Notes under the pieces: model-generated
What the model was told of the DNA's origin: nothing
Database searches by the model: none
The model's input: the letters and a program-made list of their open reading frames with translations, nothing else
From: GCA-003244245 sp963822695
Lineage (GTDB): Bacteria > Actinomycetota > Actinomycetes > Mycobacteriales > Pseudonocardiaceae
Assembly: GCA_963822695.1 (NCBI GenBank)
Contig: CAWGJH010000033.1
Span: forward strand, 310,001 to 374,000
Direction: 5' to 3'
DNA length: 64,000 nucleotides
Shown here: positions 62,272-64,000 of the stretch, piece after piece
How positions within the stretch are numbered: position 1 is the stretch's first letter
How the letters are laid out: every line of letters begins with the position of its first letter
Translations under genes and position numbers: made by a program

Positions 62272-62719
62272 CCTGCCCAACCTGGTCCCGCTGGCGGCCG
62301 AGCACGACCTGTCCTCGTTCGACTGCGGCAAGCCTGAGCTCGACAAATGGCTCAGCAGCTATGCATTGGCCAGCCAGAAGGCTGATCTCGCATGGACCTG
62401 GGTACTGATCGACGACGACCGGGTGATCGGTGCTTTCTCCCTAGTCCTGGGCCATGTCCGACCCGAGGACGCACCCCAGGAGCTGGTGCGGTATCCCATC
62501 AGCATGGTTCTGCTCGCTCGGCTGGCAGTGGACAGCTCGGCTCAGGGGCGGGGCTTGGGTGCCGACCTGCTGGCACACGCACGGCTGGTTGCCGTCGACG
62601 CGATCGATGAGCAGGCCGCTGTCTTCTACCGCCGGTGGGGGTTCGTGCCAGGCCCGGAGCAGCCGCTCACGCTGTACCGTCGGATCAAGGATATCCGGCG
62701 GACGCTGGACCGGGCGTGA
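62261..62719 (+). CDS. GNAT-family toxin (TacT-like)
   Basis: A 152-residue acetyltransferase from GTG 62261, overlapping the antitoxin frame. LAAEHDLSSFDCGKPELDKW near 9-28 is the F-C/S-G-LD-W/FL start typical of TacT toxins. LARLAVDSSAQGRGLGADLL then AHA near 82-105 carries the acetyl-CoA loop (QGRGLG), and AVFYRRWGFVPGPEQPLTLY near 120-139 the catalytic Tyr region. These toxins acetylate the aminoacyl group of charged tRNA and stop translation. With the DUF1778 tail beside it, this is a type II toxin-antitoxin pair. Confidence 0.82.
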   Translation: MSPDLPNLVPLAAEHDLSSFDCGKPELDKWLSSYALASQKADLAWTWVLIDDDRVIGAFSLVLGHVRPEDAPQELVRYPISMVLLARLAVDSSAQGRGLGADLLAHARLVAVDAIDEQAAVFYRRWGFVPGPEQPLTLYRRIKDIRRTLDRA

Positions 62720-62725
62720 GCGCAC

Positions 62726-64000
62726 ATGGCTGAGCTGTCCCCTGGTGACCTGTCCGCAGTGGAGCTGGAGGTGTTCCGGCACGCGCTGGCCGGGGTCGCC
62801 GAGGAGATGGGCGTCGCGCTGCGCCGCGCCGCGTACTCCCCCAACATCAAGGAGCGCGCCGACTGCTCGGCAGCGGTGTTCGACCCGGACGGGGAGATGG
62901 TCGCGCAGGCCGAGCACATCCCGGTGCACCTGGGTGCCATGCCGGCCAGCGTCCGCGCGGTGCTCGACACCTACGGCGCGTTGCGGCCCGGTCAGCAAGT
63001 GTGCGTCAACGACCCCTACCTGGGTGGCAGCCACCTGCCGGACCTCACGATCATCGCGGCGGTCGGTTCCGACGATGGCACTGAGCTGCTCGGCTACGTC
63101 GCCAACCGCGCCCACCACGCCGACGTCGGCGGAGCGGCTCCGGGGTCCATGCCGGCGACCGCCACCGAGATCGCGATGGAGGGACTCCGCATTCCACCCA
63201 TCCTCATCGCCGACGCCCAGGGGGAACGTGACGACGTGGTGCGGCTGATCGCCGCGAACTCGCGGACACCCGGCGAGCGCCGGGGCGACCTGAGGGCGCA
63301 GTTCGCCGCCAACCACGTCGGAGCCCGGCGGCTACGGGAGCTGGCCAGCAGGAGGGGGACACCGCGGCTGCACCAGGCCATGGCGGCCGTCTGCGCCTAC
63401 TCCGACCGGCGGGTCCGGGCGGCGGTGCGGCAGATCCCGGACGGGTGCTACCGCTACCACGACGTGCTGGAGATCGGTGCCGGGGTCACCATCCGCGCCG
63501 CCGTCACCATCGCCGGTGACGAGGTGACGATCGACTTTGACGGCACCGACCCCCAGGTCCCGGTGAACCTCAACGCGGTGTTCGCGGTGACCCTGTCCTC
63601 GGCAATGTTCGTGTTCCGGATGCTGACCGACCCGGACGCGCCGCCCAACGCCGGCTGCTACCGATCGCTGCAGGTGCGCGCACCGGAAAGCTCCGTGGTG
63701 AATGCGACGTTTCCCGCACCCACGGCCGCCGGCAACGTCGAGACCAGCCAGCGGATCGTCGACGTCCTGCTGGGCTGCTTCGCCCAGGCGATTCCCGAGC
63801 GGGTACCGGCGGCGAGCCAGGGCACGATGAACAACCTGCTGATCGGTGCCGGTGGCGACCACCCGTTCAGCTACTACGAGACGCTGGGCGGCGGCGAGGG
63901 TGGCACCCCCAGCCGTCCCGGCATGTCCGGGGTGCACACCGGGATGACCAACACCCAGAACACCCCCGCCGAGGCCGTCGAGCTGGACTACCCGCTGCGG
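62726..64000 (+). CDS. hyuB: Hydantoinase/oxoprolinase subunit B, 3' end outside window
   Basis: ATG 62726, 6 bases after the toxin stop, opens 425 codons up to the window edge. VELEVFRHALAGVAEEMGVA then LRRAAYSPNIKERADCSAAV near 40, AEHIPVHLGAMPASV near 70, VNDPYLGGSHLPDLTII near 93, HHADVGGAAPGSM near 121 and NVETSQRIVDVLLGCF near 337 are HyuB signatures. Together with HyuA it hydrolyses hydantoins or oxoproline-like rings. Insertion of the Nudix relic and toxin pair has separated it from hyuA, so expression may depend on read-through or on the toxin promoter. Confidence 0.93.
   Translation, partial: MAELSPGDLSAVELEVFRHALAGVAEEMGVALRRAAYSPNIKERADCSAAVFDPDGEMVAQAEHIPVHLGAMPASVRAVLDTYGALRPGQQVCVNDPYLGGSHLPDLTIIAAVGSDDGTELLGYVANRAHHADVGGAAPGSMPATATEIAMEGLRIPPILIADAQGERDDVVRLIAANSRTPGERRGDLRAQFAANHVGARRLRELASRRGTPRLHQAMAAVCAYSDRRVRAAVRQIPDGCYRYHDVLEIGAGVTIRAAVTIAGDEVTIDFDGTDPQVPVNLNAVFAVTLSSAMFVFRMLTDPDAPPNAGCYRSLQVRAPESSVVNATFPAPTAAGNVETSQRIVDVLLGCFAQAIPERVPAASQGTMNNLLIGAGGDHPFSYYETLGGGEGGTPSRPGMSGVHTGMTNTQNTPAEAVELDYPLR

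Noticed and set aside
1..64000. CRISPR array, tRNA or rRNA genes
   Set aside because: No regularly spaced repeats with unique spacers, no tRNA-like ends with CCA and T-loop motifs, and no rRNA stretches were seen on reading through.

Overview
The window is chromosomal DNA from a high-GC Gram-positive bacterium. Codon third positions are strongly G/C, GTG starts and 1-4 base stop/start overlaps are common, and a PE-like / DUF3558 lipoprotein / PPE-like / EspG-like gene set, a FadE5-like acyl-CoA dehydrogenase, a VanW protein and many HTH-TPR regulators are present. Together these point to an actinomycete, most likely of the Pseudonocardiaceae (inference; no rRNA gene is present).

Layout. 1-5.6 kb: end of an unknown gene, a DrrAB-type ABC exporter, ilvD, and a relic of a divergent DUF574 methyltransferase / DUF5753 regulator locus. 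5.7-9.4 kb: a four-gene PE/PPE/EspG operon without ESX core genes. 9.4-16.2 kb: a SNF2 helicase coupled to a SWIM-finger protein, a YwaF-like membrane protein and an AhpD-like protein. 16.5-20.1 kb: a branched-chain/pyruvate dehydrogenase operon (E1 alpha, E1 beta, E2) ending in a 17-bp perfect hairpin shared with a convergent Nudix-NYN gene. 21-25.7 kb: a FemAB-like transferase, an aryl-CoA-type flavin monooxygenase, and an acyl-CoA dehydrogenase divergent from a TetR regulator. 25.7-27.8 kb: a three-gene glycan operon (glycosyltransferase, hexapeptide acyltransferase, methyltransferase).

27.8-62.7 kb is an accessory zone full of decay. It holds a NACHT-LRR (bacterial NLR) gene with a one-base frameshift, several HTH-TPR regulators (one frameshifted, one partly duplicated), gene relics (glycosyltransferase, Nudix twice, S66 peptidase, sigma factor, HTH-STAND), and two identical, inverted 1112-bp IS630 elements. 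One IS copy splits an unknown gene. The other splits the precursor gene of an ATP-grasp (graspetide-type) peptide cluster, whose ATP-grasp ligase also appears to have lost its C-terminal catalytic segment while its aspartyl methyltransferase remains intact. About 8 kb further on, a second PIMT-like methyltransferase follows, with a stop/start overlap, a 47-residue highly charged peptide gene with a strong ribosome binding site. This is the arrangement expected of an imiditide (aspartimide RiPP) cluster and is the most interesting intact candidate system here. Housekeeping-type genes (GroES-like, VanW, FadE5-like, PAP2, a MurG paralogue) are interspersed.

59.6-64 kb: a hydantoinase/oxoprolinase pair, hyuA (one-base frameshift) and hyuB (cut by the window edge), pushed apart by a Nudix relic and a GNAT toxin with a chimeric antitoxin. 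A 46-nt hairpin family occurs three times, each time just after a stop codon, and looks like a repeated terminator module. Three single-base frameshifts (near 31049, 40108 and 60722) lie in otherwise intact genes, so read error and true mutation need to be separated for those loci.
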